64,000 nucleotides of DNA from UBA1672 sp965263215 (lineage in GTDB: Bacteria; Pseudomonadota; Alphaproteobacteria; Micavibrionales; Micavibrionaceae). The position numbers and the translations under genes were made by a program. The notes under the pieces are model-generated. The model saw nothing but the letters and a program-made list of their open reading frames with translations. It had not been told where the DNA came from and did not search any database. The DNA is taken from NCBI GenBank assembly GCA_965263215.1, contig OZ253663.1:124001-188000 (forward strand). Direction: 5' to 3'. Below are positions 45,414-55,498 of the stretch, piece after piece. Each line of letters opens with the position of its first letter. Position 1 is the stretch's first letter.

Positions 45414-46088
45414 TTATGCAGTGTGTCTGGCAAATGCTTTTTTTGCACATCCAATGGCAATTTCCAACATTTCCGCCTGATTAAGATTGCTTGTGTCAAT
45501 GACAATTGCATCTTCCGCAGGCCTTAGTGGAGCTGCCTTTCGGCCAGAGTCACGGGCATCACGTGCACGCATATCCTCTAAAACAGCCCTGTTTGTAACG
45601 TCTAATCCCTTAGATTGCAACTCTTTCGTGCGTCTTTTGGCACGAATTTCCATATTTGCGGTTACATAGAGTTTCAAGGAGGCATTCGGACATATAACTG
45701 TGCCTATATCACGCCCGTCTAAAATTGCCCCCTCATATCGCGCGGCAGGGTTTTGCGCGAAATTTCTCTGTATCGTGATTAACGCATCACGCACACTTTG
45801 GATGACGGCAACCTTGGACGCGGCGTTGCCACTCTCATCGGTTCTTAAATCTGGATTGGAAAGTGGATCAGAACCCTCTAATTTCTCCGCTAAAATTTTA
45901 CAGCCTGCCAACGCATCGTCCTCATTTTCAGGATCACCGCCCACCTGTAACACCTCATAGCCAACGGCGCGATAAAGCGCCCCCGTGTCCATGTGCGCGA
46001 AATTAAGAGCATCAGCCAACTTACGTGCCAATGTCCCCTTGCCACTTGCCGCAGGACCGTCTATGGCAATGATTTTTGATGTTGTCAC
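45414..46088 (-). CDS. cmk: Cytidylate kinase
   Basis: 224 residues. The P-loop is IAIDGPAASGKGTLARKLA, DTGALYRAVGY binds the nucleotide, and GRDIGTVICPNA is the signature DGRDIGT motif. It phosphorylates CMP and dCMP. Confidence 0.96.
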   Translation of the reverse strand: MTTSKIIAIDGPAASGKGTLARKLADALNFAHMDTGALYRAVGYEVLQVGGDPENEDDALAGCKILAEKLEGSDPLSNPDLRTDESGNAASKVAVIQSVRDALITIQRNFAQNPAARYEGAILDGRDIGTVICPNASLKLYVTANMEIRAKRRTKELQSKGLDVTNRAVLEDMRARDARDSGRKAAPLRPAEDAIVIDTSNLNQAEMLEIAIGCAKKAFARHTA

Positions 46089-46161
46089 GGCTTTATTAAT
46101 CCTTTAATTTAAACGCGCATACATATAAGCATAAAATAGGGATAGTAAAACACCCTAACGT

Positions 46162-47121
46162 TTAAAAACCACGTTTTAAGAGTAGCGGATCAGGATCATT
46201 ATTATCCAACGTATCTTCAGGATTGTTACGCTGTGCGAGACGTGTCTCATGATCTTGTGCAGCCTTACTAACCATATCCGAAACACTATTTAACGTCGTA
46301 AAATCTATTCTGCCTGGTGCATCTATTTGAATCGCATTCTCTGGATCGGTCATATACGACGCTTCTGCCACGATTTGTGGTTCGAAATAAGTCAAATCAT
46401 ATCCTTGCGGGAATCTAGCCGCATTCACATAGATGGTTTGTTCATACATATCTGAAAACGGCGTATCCCTTAAATCTAACTTTAGATCCCCACCAGCATT
46501 CTCAATTTCCTCATCGGTGTAACCGGACATATTCGACAAATGCGCCGCGCCACCAATATGAATAACACTTTTCCGCTCATCCTCACGTGATATTGCTGCA
46601 ATCGCGTCAATCATCATCAAATCACGCTGCGCCTCAGTCTCGTACATATCACTTGGAAAATCACTGGGTACGATTTCTATACCGTTTTTATGCGCGTAAC
46701 TAATGGCATGTAACATTGTGACCTCAATATCACTGCTATCAAGGACATAATCCTGATTTTTCAAATCTTCCATAACATCCGCAAGCGTATCAGCATCAAG
46801 CTCCACTGAAAGCACGGTGTTGTCTGCTCCAAAAAGGCGCTTTGATGCTTCTAAGGCAGATACTTCTGCAAAAGCCGCTGCCACGAAGGGCTCTTGCATG
46901 TCCTCAGACACACCATCTTTTCCTTGTGTATACAAATTTGTATTATGTCCTTCACCGATAATCGTCAATATCGAACGATCACCACCCTTATTCATGGCAT
47001 GATTAATGGCCCAATGCATGGTCGCATAGGTATTGGCGGCAAATGCCTCATAGTCAGGCTTTTCCTGCTGATTAGTATCCGGAGGATATATGTTGATGGC
47101 TCTAGCGCCCAATGTCTTCAC
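46162..47121 (-). CDS. Putative TIKI/ChaN-like protein between aroA and cmk
   Basis: 319 residues, no signal peptide. Two GxxH motifs (G56-E-G-H59 in TIIGEGHNTN and G191-A-A-H194 in HIGGAAHLSN), plus E107 in VLSVELD and D154, give the layout of the TraB/TIKI/ChaN/erythromycin-esterase superfamily, some of which are metal-dependent hydrolases. The C-terminal ~70 residues are charged and probably disordered. Overall similarity to a named family was not recognised. It lies within the usually adjacent aroA-cmk pair. Confidence 0.55.
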   Translation of the reverse strand: MKTLGARAINIYPPDTNQQEKPDYEAFAANTYATMHWAINHAMNKGGDRSILTIIGEGHNTNLYTQGKDGVSEDMQEPFVAAAFAEVSALEASKRLFGADNTVLSVELDADTLADVMEDLKNQDYVLDSSDIEVTMLHAISYAHKNGIEIVPSDFPSDMYETEAQRDLMMIDAIAAISREDERKSVIHIGGAAHLSNMSGYTDEEIENAGGDLKLDLRDTPFSDMYEQTIYVNAARFPQGYDLTYFEPQIVAEASYMTDPENAIQIDAPGRIDFTTLNSVSDMVSKAAQDHETRLAQRNNPEDTLDNNDPDPLLLKRGF

Positions 47122-47159
47122 CCATTTTTTATTATTCTGAGTAAATTTTACATATAGTT

Positions 47160-48533
47160 TTAAGTGAGGTCAATGTTTGCTTTGAAAGCCTCACCGCCAA
47201 TATCCGCGCCAAGGTCATTCATCAATTCAATGAAATTCGGGAAACTGGTTTTAATCGGCGCGGCGTCATCGATTTCAATTGGCTCTTCACTGGTTGTCCC
47301 CAAAACCAGAAAGCTCATCGCGATACGGTGATCGAGTGCGGTTTCAATGTGCGCGCCGCCCATACAGCTTTTGCCATTGCTGTTAATCGCTAGGCTATCC
47401 TCACCCATCTCCAGATTAATACCGCACGCCTTTAAACCGTTTGCCATCATCAACAAGCGGTCACTTTCTTTGACACGCAATTCTTTCAAGCCTGTCATAT
47501 TGGTTGTACCTTCCGCGCACGCCGCGGCCACAGCCAGAATAGGAAATTCATCAATCATGGAAGGCACACGATCCTCCGGCACATCAATACCGCGTAGAGA
47601 TCCAGTACCTTTGACAACCAAATCGGCCACTGGTTCACCGCCTTCAATACGTTTATTTTGAAATTCTATATCCGCGCCCATTTCCTGCAATGTTGTGTAA
47701 AGGCCAATGCGCGTTTCATTGATACCGATACGGTTCAGGGTGATTTCCGAGCCCTCATTGATCAGCGCCGCCACAACCGCAAACGCCGCAGAGCTTGGGT
47801 CAGCAGGTACATCCACGGCGCAGCCCTGAAGTTCCTGATGACCACATAGTGAAATTGCTTTCGCGCCGTCTTCCAGATCTTCCACGGTTACATCAACACC
47901 AAAATGGCGCAGCATATTTTCCGTGTGATCGCGCGTCGGATGACCTTCAATCACGGTTGTACGCCCCCGTGCGTTTAACCCCGCCAGCATGATCGCAGAT
48001 TTCACCTGCGCGCTTGCCACGGGCAATTTATATTCAATCGGCAGAGCATCCTGTGCACCTTTCACGGTAAGCGGCAACCGATCACCTGAACGGCATAAAA
48101 ACGTCGCCCCCATCATCTCTAGCGGCGTTACAATACGGCGCATCGGACGTTTCACAAGGGACGCATCGCCAGTAAAAGTAGCCGAGATATCATGCCCACC
48201 AATAAGCCCCATCAAAAGCCTTGTAGATGTACCGCTATTGCCCATTTCGAGCACATGATCCGGTTCACGTAAGCCCCCAACACCAACGCCATACACACGC
48301 CATAGTCCATCGTCGCTATGTTCTATTTTAGCACCCATGGCCCGCATCGCGCCCGCAGTGTGTAGCACATCCTCCCCCTCTAACAGGCCGCTAATGATTG
48401 TCTCACCAATAGCAAGCGCGCCAAGCATAATAGATCGATGGGAAATAGATTTATCGCCCGGAATGCGCGCATGTCCTTTTAAGGGGCCACATTTTTTAGA
48501 TGTTGTTGAACCAGAATAGATATTTTGCGTCAT
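47160..48533 (-). CDS. aroA: 3-phosphoshikimate 1-carboxyvinyltransferase (EPSP synthase)
   Basis: 457 residues. PGDKSISHRSIMLGALA at the N-terminus, EMGNSGTSTRLLMGL in the middle and ELRVKESDRL near the C-terminus are the family signatures. It makes EPSP in the shikimate pathway. The LMGLIGGH stretch after GNSGTSTR matches class I-like alphaproteobacterial enzymes. Confidence 0.96.
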   Translation of the reverse strand: MTQNIYSGSTTSKKCGPLKGHARIPGDKSISHRSIMLGALAIGETIISGLLEGEDVLHTAGAMRAMGAKIEHSDDGLWRVYGVGVGGLREPDHVLEMGNSGTSTRLLMGLIGGHDISATFTGDASLVKRPMRRIVTPLEMMGATFLCRSGDRLPLTVKGAQDALPIEYKLPVASAQVKSAIMLAGLNARGRTTVIEGHPTRDHTENMLRHFGVDVTVEDLEDGAKAISLCGHQELQGCAVDVPADPSSAAFAVVAALINEGSEITLNRIGINETRIGLYTTLQEMGADIEFQNKRIEGGEPVADLVVKGTGSLRGIDVPEDRVPSMIDEFPILAVAAACAEGTTNMTGLKELRVKESDRLLMMANGLKACGINLEMGEDSLAINSNGKSCMGGAHIETALDHRIAMSFLVLGTTSEEPIEIDDAAPIKTSFPNFIELMNDLGADIGGEAFKANIDLT

Positions 48534-48614
48534 GATTTATTGCTTAGCTTTTTGAAAATTACCAAGCACATCAATACATAGAAATACTATATGAGGCAAT
48601 AACTATAGGAAGGG

Positions 48615-50795
48615 TTACTCATCATCAAAACTGTTTATGTCACCATTATAGCTTTTGATGAATGCAAACATATCTTCTGCCGGAACTGGCTTGGAATAGC
48701 GGAAACCTTGAACTTCGTCACATCCCTGCTTCACAAGAAACTCTTCATGATCTTTGGTTTCCACACCTTCGGCAATCACTTTTAGGTTCAATGAATGGCC
48801 CAGATTAATGATTGTACGTGCGATTGATTCATTATGCTGATCGTTCAACGCATTGCGAATAAAAGATTGGTCAATCTTCAAACGATCAATTGGGAACTGA
48901 CTGAGATAAGAGAGTGATGAATAACCGGTACCAAAATCATCAATCGCAATCTCAACACCCAATTCATGCAATGAATTTAAAATTGCAACTGTATGTTGAA
49001 TATCATCCATAAAGACACTTTCGGTAACCTCAAGCTCTAAACAGCTTGGATCAATGCCCGTCTCTTCCAGATAACGTGATACATCTGCGCAGATGTCACC
49101 ATGCACAAACTGAGAACCGGAAACGTTAACCGCAAAACGAATCGGAATATTATGTTCTTCATGACATTTTTTTGCAATTTGGCACGCACGTCTAAGAACC
49201 CACTGACCAATCGGAACAATAAGGCCGGACTGTTCGGCAACGGGAATAAACACGCCCGGCGAAATAAATTTCCCGCCATCTTTACTGCCATCTGGCTTCC
49301 ACCACCTGATCAGCGCTTCTGCGCCAATAACCGCGCCTGTTTTCAAGCATAATTGCGGCTGGAAATACAGTTGTAGCTCATCGTTTTCCAGAGCATCACG
49401 CAGATCACGCAGCATTTGAAAACGCTCTTGAACCGCGCGATCAAAGTCCTCGGAATATTCCTTAATTGTATCGCGCCCCTCTTCCTTGGCACGGTTCAAC
49501 GCAATATCCGCGTTCTTTAAAACCAAATCCGGCTCAGAACCATCATCAGGGAATGTTGACACGCCAACAGATGCACGCACTTGAAATTCTTCGTTGAATA
49601 CCTTGAACGGCTCTGCACGGACAATACCGAGAACACGCGTCGCAACATCACGCGCAGTGGTTACATCACCTGATAACGGCATCATCACCGCAAATTCATC
49701 CTCACCTGTTCTGGATATCGTCGCCGATTTTGGCAGTGACGATCGCAATTTTTTACCTACAGACCTTAAAATAGCGTCACCGACATTATGCCCCATGGAA
49801 TCATTGATATCTTTAAAGTGGTCAAGATCGAGCGTGATAATTGCGAATCTGTTGACAGTTTCATCAGGACTTAGGATTGTGCCCTCACTCAATTTTTTTA
49901 CAAAAAACGCGCGGTTAGGAAGGCCTGTCAGGCTATCGTAATAGGCAAGCTTATGAATTTTATCTTCCGCAGTGCTCTTTAAATTATTTATGTTATCAGC
50001 ATTTTGCGCGATCAACTTTTGCGTTAACTCGATTGCCGCCCCAATTTCATCGTTTTTATTATAGGGTGAGGGCATGATATCAGGCGCTTCGGGATTTTTA
50101 AACGCAGCCACTAAGTTTGACCGTACAAACAACATCGGCTCCAGCAACCACTTACCCAACGCGATCATCAAAACCGCCGTCACCAATAAAGACAAAACGA
50201 CCATTATTTTAATACTATCGAGAATAAACCGAAAAACTTGATGCTGTATATCGCTGGTGTCTAACTGAACTGCGACTATAAACATGCTTTGGATATCAGA
50301 ACCTTTTAAAACAAACTCGTGATATGTGCCGTCCTCACTGTTATAAACCGCTGCCAAAGATTCTACTTTCGGCTTAATATGAAGCGCATTGCCATAGTGG
50401 GTTATATAATCCAATGTGTAAGAATAAATGCTAAGCCCAGTTATATGGGTTAAATTAAACAGCGATTCAATTTGCGCATCTTCATAAGGCGAAGTGTTCT
50501 TACCATCTTTATTGATGTTAATTGTAGAGGCGATCGCGACCCGTGCCTCAGTCTTTAACGTCGTCAAAAGCTCCTGTTTTTGGGTTTCAATGCCCGTGGC
50601 AAACAAAATCAATGTTTGGATCATCATGATTGTCATGAACGCTGTCAGAGCGATGCGCCAGCTTATTTTGCTACGCCATATATGCTGAGGAGAAGACACA
50701 AATATGCTTTTAAAAGCAAAACTAGCCCTGTGTTCAGCACTCTCGTCCTGACCAACGGCCTTGTTTTTATGATTTGATACTGAAGGTATACCCAT
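48615..50795 (-). CDS. Membrane GGDEF-EAL protein (c-di-GMP turnover)
   Basis: 726 residues. Two membrane segments (about 47-70 and 195-215) flank a periplasmic sensor. Then come a GGDEF domain (about 290-450) and an EAL domain (about 465-715). The GGDEF signature is GEDEF (second Gly to Glu), so cyclase activity is doubtful. EAL residues are complete: GAEALIRW, NVSGSQF, LEVTESVFMDD, IDDFGTGYSSL, KIDQSFI, AEGVET. It is therefore probably a c-di-GMP phosphodiesterase. Monocistronic. Confidence 0.9.
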   Translation of the reverse strand: MGIPSVSNHKNKAVGQDESAEHRASFAFKSIFVSSPQHIWRSKISWRIALTAFMTIMMIQTLILFATGIETQKQELLTTLKTEARVAIASTININKDGKNTSPYEDAQIESLFNLTHITGLSIYSYTLDYITHYGNALHIKPKVESLAAVYNSEDGTYHEFVLKGSDIQSMFIVAVQLDTSDIQHQVFRFILDSIKIMVVLSLLVTAVLMIALGKWLLEPMLFVRSNLVAAFKNPEAPDIMPSPYNKNDEIGAAIELTQKLIAQNADNINNLKSTAEDKIHKLAYYDSLTGLPNRAFFVKKLSEGTILSPDETVNRFAIITLDLDHFKDINDSMGHNVGDAILRSVGKKLRSSLPKSATISRTGEDEFAVMMPLSGDVTTARDVATRVLGIVRAEPFKVFNEEFQVRASVGVSTFPDDGSEPDLVLKNADIALNRAKEEGRDTIKEYSEDFDRAVQERFQMLRDLRDALENDELQLYFQPQLCLKTGAVIGAEALIRWWKPDGSKDGGKFISPGVFIPVAEQSGLIVPIGQWVLRRACQIAKKCHEEHNIPIRFAVNVSGSQFVHGDICADVSRYLEETGIDPSCLELEVTESVFMDDIQHTVAILNSLHELGVEIAIDDFGTGYSSLSYLSQFPIDRLKIDQSFIRNALNDQHNESIARTIINLGHSLNLKVIAEGVETKDHEEFLVKQGCDEVQGFRYSKPVPAEDMFAFIKSYNGDINSFDDE

Positions 50796-50934
50796 TTACG
50801 TAATCAGTGTTTTATCTTCGCCCAATCGAGAAAATTTCTTCTCCCCATTATATATCGGCAATACTTAACAAGGTCTTTACGTAATCCAATATATTATGAA
50901 GTTATCCAGAAACGCTGAAATATGGAGTTTTGAC

Positions 50935-52134
50935 TTACTTCTTACATAGAATTAACTTTTTAGATCCATCCGATAATGTGGTGGCGAAAACGCGATGATG
51001 CCCGCCATCTAGTAATTTCAGTTTTTTGCGCAAGTCTTTCACGGAGGACGGAAAATTGCGTACGGCCAAATCCGCTTTTTTAACGGGAAAATCTTTTGCC
51101 TTTACCGGATATATTCCTGCCACCTCGTAACCTTTACCGGGGAAATTTTCACAAGGACTATCCGCAGTATAAAGCTGCGAATTGGGATGAATTTTACTGA
51201 CGCCATATTGCGCCGCCATTACTTTAAACCCGCCCGCTTTTTGAAACGCTGGTCCTGGCTCGAAAATATATTTTTGTGGCATTGAACAGGTGATGCTTTC
51301 ATTTTTTTCCTGTGATAAAAAATACGAAAATTTATGCCGTACGTTTCCGTCATTATCCAGATCAATGGCCGTGATTTTCGGATCAGCTTTAGTGCCTTCC
51401 GCATCACAGTCCAAAAGATACAAGACTTCCTTGCACTCATTTTGCCACTGCACCACATGAACCTGAACCACCGCCTGCAGCTGCTCAATCGCGCTTTCGA
51501 TATCCAGAAAGGGAGATGCCTTAATCAGTATCCTTTTCGCCTTACATTTTAATACGGGTAGAATCTCAATGATATTGGGTGGACAAGCAGAGAAATCATA
51601 TAATCCCTTTCGCCCACTTTCGCGACGCTGCGGATCAATATAAACCACATCAACACTTTCCATGTTTTGAATGTAATCATGGGCATCAACGGGGTGTACG
51701 TCTATGCCCGTATTTACAGCGCCTACGCCCTGCAATACACTTACGTTATGTTCCAGTAACCCTGCACTATGCTCATCTTTTTCCACCAAAACTGAGGACG
51801 TAAAATTTTGAGCAATAGAGAAGGAATCAATACCGCTACCCGTCGTTAAATCTACGAAATTTTTTCCCGATACGAGATGTGCTTTATACTGGGCACAAAC
51901 ACTCGATGATGCTTGCTCGTAAGTGGCGTTCAATGGAAATATGAATCCGTTCGTTTCGTATAAATCAGGTGACTTTATTTTGGCTTTTTGACGTACCTTG
52001 ATTTGATCCAAAATCAGGCCGTATGGCCAGTGCGCATCAGGTGCTTTTTTAAGCGCAAGCTGGCTCACATCGTCATGTGCATGATCGCGTATGAAGTTTT
52101 GAATATCAGGATCAAGAAGGCGTTGCCATTCCAT
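50935..52134 (-). CDS. Class I methyltransferase with THUMP-like C-terminal domain
   Basis: 399 residues. SAM-binding motif I is FVDLTTGSGIDSFSIA, and YIDPQRRESG is the catalytic loop; the N-terminal LDPDIQNFIRDHA and ILDQIKVRQKAKIKSP and the C-terminal THUMP-like region (AVRNFPSSVKDLRKKLKL) define a family I know mainly from Bacteroidota. Substrate unknown, probably RNA. The ATG at 52134 is used; the longer frame starts at TTG inside pyrC. It lies 5 bp after pyrC. Confidence 0.8.
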   Translation of the reverse strand: MEWQRLLDPDIQNFIRDHAHDDVSQLALKKAPDAHWPYGLILDQIKVRQKAKIKSPDLYETNGFIFPLNATYEQASSSVCAQYKAHLVSGKNFVDLTTGSGIDSFSIAQNFTSSVLVEKDEHSAGLLEHNVSVLQGVGAVNTGIDVHPVDAHDYIQNMESVDVVYIDPQRRESGRKGLYDFSACPPNIIEILPVLKCKAKRILIKASPFLDIESAIEQLQAVVQVHVVQWQNECKEVLYLLDCDAEGTKADPKITAIDLDNDGNVRHKFSYFLSQEKNESITCSMPQKYIFEPGPAFQKAGGFKVMAAQYGVSKIHPNSQLYTADSPCENFPGKGYEVAGIYPVKAKDFPVKKADLAVRNFPSSVKDLRKKLKLLDGGHHRVFATTLSDGSKKLILCKK

Positions 52135-52139
52135 CGAAT

Positions 52140-53240
52140 TTACAACTTTATTGACCAAGGCAAAGTTGATTGCCCAAGCCCAATTGGCAATGGCGTGACA
52201 TGTCCATCAAGTGTTTTCAACATCTTTACAGGCGCATCTTCTTTGCTCAAAGTAAATGTCTCATCAGACAGGGTCAGCCCATAAAATTCCGCACCGATTT
52301 CGCACAAAAATTTCTGGAAAATTGCCTGCCCTTCTACATGCGATAAATCCACCCCCGCCAGTTCAAACGCATGCGCATAAAGTTGCGGGGCAATACCACC
52401 CGTGAAACACCCCGCCGCGCATCCGCAGTCTGTTGCTTTGGTGGTGTGTGGGGCGCTATCCGTTCCGGCAAAAAATTGAGTATTATTCGAATCCGTTACT
52501 GCGGCGCGTAATGCATCACGATCTTCAACATGCTTTAAAACAGGTAAGCAAAATAAATGATATTTTAATCCCTGTATCAAATCACCAATGGTGTGAATCA
52601 AATGTTGGGGCGTGATGGTCGCCGCCGTATTTCCTCCCGCATCTTTTACAAAATCCACGGCCTTCTTTGTTGTCACATGCTCACACACGATTTTCAGATT
52701 TGGAAACTTCTCACGCACTACAGGCATGCGCTCGGCGTAGAATATTTCCTCTGCATTTTCTGCACGATCAAAGTAACGATCACCGCTTAAGCCATGCTCC
52801 TCGCCATGAACACACAACACAACGCCCGCTTCTTCCATGGCCTTAAACACGCCGTTTTCGGTAAATTCGGTTATCGGAATGCCAAATTCCGCGCCTGTTG
52901 TGCCATGCGGCGGATATGACTTACACGCCTTCAGCATGCCGTTCTGCGCGCCCTTGGTAATCATTTCAGGGGTTGTGTCTTTGGTCAGATAAAGCGGAAC
53001 AATAAGTGCATCAAATTTATCCGCCCCTGATTTCCTTAAATCATGAGCATAACGCTCAATGCTCCAATATTCCCCTTCTTCACCTTCAAACACAACAGCC
53101 GCAGGTGGTTGGGTGTTCGGCATCGCAAGCGCACCTGCACAGCCCATATCAAGATGCGCCTGAATATAGGCAGGCATCCCGCCACCTTGACGAAAATGTG
53201 TGTGAAGATCATACCATTTAGGAAGTGAAAAACTTGTCAT
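52140..53240 (-). CDS. pyrC: Dihydroorotase (class II, PyrC type)
   Basis: 366 residues. YDLHTHFRQG supplies the metal-binding HxH, VCEHVTTKKAVDFV and ATITPQHLIHT give further His ligands, and the catalytic Asp is in FAGTDSAPH. It cyclises carbamoyl-aspartate in pyrimidine synthesis. Confidence 0.95.
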   Translation of the reverse strand: MTSFSLPKWYDLHTHFRQGGGMPAYIQAHLDMGCAGALAMPNTQPPAAVVFEGEEGEYWSIERYAHDLRKSGADKFDALIVPLYLTKDTTPEMITKGAQNGMLKACKSYPPHGTTGAEFGIPITEFTENGVFKAMEEAGVVLCVHGEEHGLSGDRYFDRAENAEEIFYAERMPVVREKFPNLKIVCEHVTTKKAVDFVKDAGGNTAATITPQHLIHTIGDLIQGLKYHLFCLPVLKHVEDRDALRAAVTDSNNTQFFAGTDSAPHTTKATDCGCAAGCFTGGIAPQLYAHAFELAGVDLSHVEGQAIFQKFLCEIGAEFYGLTLSDETFTLSKEDAPVKMLKTLDGHVTPLPIGLGQSTLPWSIKL

Positions 53241-53279
53241 GCTGTCTGCCTTACATTAGTGTCCGACAGCAAATTACCC

Positions 53280-53897
53280 TTAATCCTTAATCATATCAAG
53301 GTAACGGCGCTGTACGTTGTTATCTTCTTTGAAAATACCGCTGAACATAGACGTTACAGTTGAAGAGCCACCCTTATTCACACCGCGCGTCGACATGCAT
53401 TGGTGATTGGCATCAATATAAACGGCAACGCCTTTTGGCTGAAGCGTTGAATCAATGCACTGAACGATGTTACGGGTCATGTTTTCCTGTGACACCATAC
53501 GGCGTCCGAAAATATCCACGATACGTGCCAGTTTGGATATACCGACCACTTTTTCATCAGGCCAATACGCGACATGCGCCTTACCTAAGATCGGAACGAG
53601 GTGATGCTCACAATGGGATACAAAATCAATATCCTTTACAATGACCATATCGTCAAAACCTTCGATATCTTCAAACGTCTTGGAAAGTTCCGCACTTGGA
53701 TCTTTTGTGTAACCCGAGAAGAATTCTTCGTAAGCCTTAACCACACGCTTTGGCGTTTCCACAAGCCCTTCACGGGTTGGGTCTTCCCCTGCCCAGCGCA
53801 GCAGCGTTTCCACGGCCTTCATCGCTTCTTCGCGAGTCGGACGATTATCTTGTTCACAAATACTCAACTTTTTTTGCTTCGTCATATTCAGTGCCAT
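53280..53897 (-). CDS. folE: GTP cyclohydrolase I
   Basis: 205 residues. Zinc and substrate motifs are present: SHCEHHLVPILGKAHVAY, YWPDEKVVGISKLARIVD, then HQCMSTRGV. It makes dihydroneopterin triphosphate, the first step of folate synthesis. Divergent from cysS. Confidence 0.96.
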   Translation of the reverse strand: MALNMTKQKKLSICEQDNRPTREEAMKAVETLLRWAGEDPTREGLVETPKRVVKAYEEFFSGYTKDPSAELSKTFEDIEGFDDMVIVKDIDFVSHCEHHLVPILGKAHVAYWPDEKVVGISKLARIVDIFGRRMVSQENMTRNIVQCIDSTLQPKGVAVYIDANHQCMSTRGVNKGGSSTVTSMFSGIFKEDNNVQRRYLDMIKD

Positions 53898-53986
53898 TTT
53901 TGCAAAAACCTAAATTAGGGGTTGGTCTTAGCGTTTCTTTACCGTATTTTCCAGTAAAAAGCGACATTAACTGGACAATTTTACGC

Positions 53987-55426
53987 ATGAGCACTCTGAA
54001 ACTGCATAACTCCCTGACCCGCCAGAAGGAGGTCTTCACCCCCATAGACCCTGATCACGTACGGATTTATGCTTGTGGACCAACGGTTTACAACTATGCG
54101 CACATCGGAAATGCACGCATGGCGGTGGTTTTTGACGTGCTTGCGAATGTACTGCGCGCGCTCTACCCGAAAGTGACGTATGTATCCAATATCACTGATG
54201 TTGATGATAAAATCATCACCGCATCACGAAATACGGGTGAAGCCATTAGTGATATCACACAAAAATATACCAAGATTTACAATCAGGATATGGCATCTTT
54301 GGGTGTGCGTGAGCCGGACGTACAGCCGCTAGCGACCGAACATATCGGGCAAATGATTGCCATTATCGAAGACCTCATCGCCAAAGATCATGCCTACGCG
54401 GCGGATGGGCATGTTTTATTTCATGTTCCCTCCTTCGAAAAATATGGCGGGTTATCGGGCCGTAATCGTGATGAACAAATTGCAGGTGCGCGCGTCGAAG
54501 TGGCCTCCTATAAAAAAGACCCTGCTGATTTTGTATTGTGGAAGCCAAGCAATGATGATGAACCAGATTGGGACAGCCCATGGGGCAAAGGCCGCCCCGG
54601 ATGGCATATTGAATGTTCCGCCATGGCGGCAGAGCATCTCGGCCTGCCCTTCGATATTCACGGCGGCGGAGCGGATTTAAAATTCCCGCACCATGAAAAT
54701 GAAATCGCACAGAGCTGTTGCGCGCACGGTGATAAAGATGATCTCTCTAGTTTTGCGAAATATTGGGTGCATAACGGTTTTGTGACTGTCGAGGGCGAAA
54801 AAATGTCTAAGTCTTTGGGCAATATTACGCTTGTGCACGAATTAATAGACAGAGAAATGGGGAGAGAAATTCATGGGGAAATAATTCGCATGGCTTTATT
54901 GACAGCACATTATCGTCAACCTTTGGATTGGTCAGATTCTGTTCTAAATCAATGCACTCAGACTTTAATCAGAATATACAAGTTACTTAATCAACACGCA
55001 GATATAGAAAATAAAAAAACTGATATACGAAATACTCCATTCATCGAAGCATTGTTAGATGACTTAAATACGCCAAAAGCATTAGCGGAACTCAATGCTA
55101 TTGCGGGGAAACTAAAAAAGGCACAAACAGACGATGAAAAAAAATATTTAAAAGAAGAATTATTAGCTGCAGGGGCCATGTTAGGAATACTTCAAGAAAA
55201 ACCAAACGCCTTTTTAAATAATATGCACATGCACGTTGTTGGCTGGACACCAGAACATGGGAATGACCATGTAGACACAGGTGCTGTAGAAAAAATGCTG
55301 CAGGAAAGAGGTGCAGCAAAAGCAGTAAAAGACTTTGCGACCGCAGACAAAATACGTGATGAACTACTCGCTATGGGTGTCGCAATCGAAGACACACCGA
55401 ACGGTGCAGTTTGGAAAAAAATATAA
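53987..55426 (+). CDS. cysS: Cysteinyl-tRNA synthetase
   Basis: 479 residues. The HIGH-type motif is YACGPTVYNYAHIGNARM, with the zinc Cys, and the KMSKS loop is GEKMSKSLGN. Further zinc ligands are in WHIECSAMAAEHLG. It charges tRNA-Cys. The ATG at 53987 starts MSTLKLHNSLTRQKE, matching the family; the much longer open frame from 53750 overlaps folE and is not used. The last third of the gene is more A/T-rich than the first two thirds. Confidence 0.96.
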   Translation: MSTLKLHNSLTRQKEVFTPIDPDHVRIYACGPTVYNYAHIGNARMAVVFDVLANVLRALYPKVTYVSNITDVDDKIITASRNTGEAISDITQKYTKIYNQDMASLGVREPDVQPLATEHIGQMIAIIEDLIAKDHAYAADGHVLFHVPSFEKYGGLSGRNRDEQIAGARVEVASYKKDPADFVLWKPSNDDEPDWDSPWGKGRPGWHIECSAMAAEHLGLPFDIHGGGADLKFPHHENEIAQSCCAHGDKDDLSSFAKYWVHNGFVTVEGEKMSKSLGNITLVHELIDREMGREIHGEIIRMALLTAHYRQPLDWSDSVLNQCTQTLIRIYKLLNQHADIENKKTDIRNTPFIEALLDDLNTPKALAELNAIAGKLKKAQTDDEKKYLKEELLAAGAMLGILQEKPNAFLNNMHMHVVGWTPEHGNDHVDTGAVEKMLQERGAAKAVKDFATADKIRDELLAMGVAIEDTPNGAVWKKI

Positions 55427-55448
55427 ACCCGATAGGGCTTGTCATGAC

Positions 55449-55472
55449 AGATCATTTTAATTTAAATGATCT
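55449..55472. repeat. Inverted repeat before the zinc-finger gene
   Basis: AGATCATTT and AAATGATCT pair over 9 bp around a 6-base loop. No T-run follows, so terminator function is doubtful; it could affect the 5' end of the downstream mRNA. Confidence 0.4.
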
Positions 55473-55498
55473 TGGTTTTAAACATTAAGGAAAACGCC

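Noticed and set aside
53750..53986. N-terminal extension of CysS
   Set aside because: It overlaps folE coding and adds 79 residues unlike any CysS; the ATG at 53987 matches the family start.
55449..55472. Inverted repeat as the cysS terminator
   Set aside because: No T-run follows the stem, so it was listed only as a repeat.
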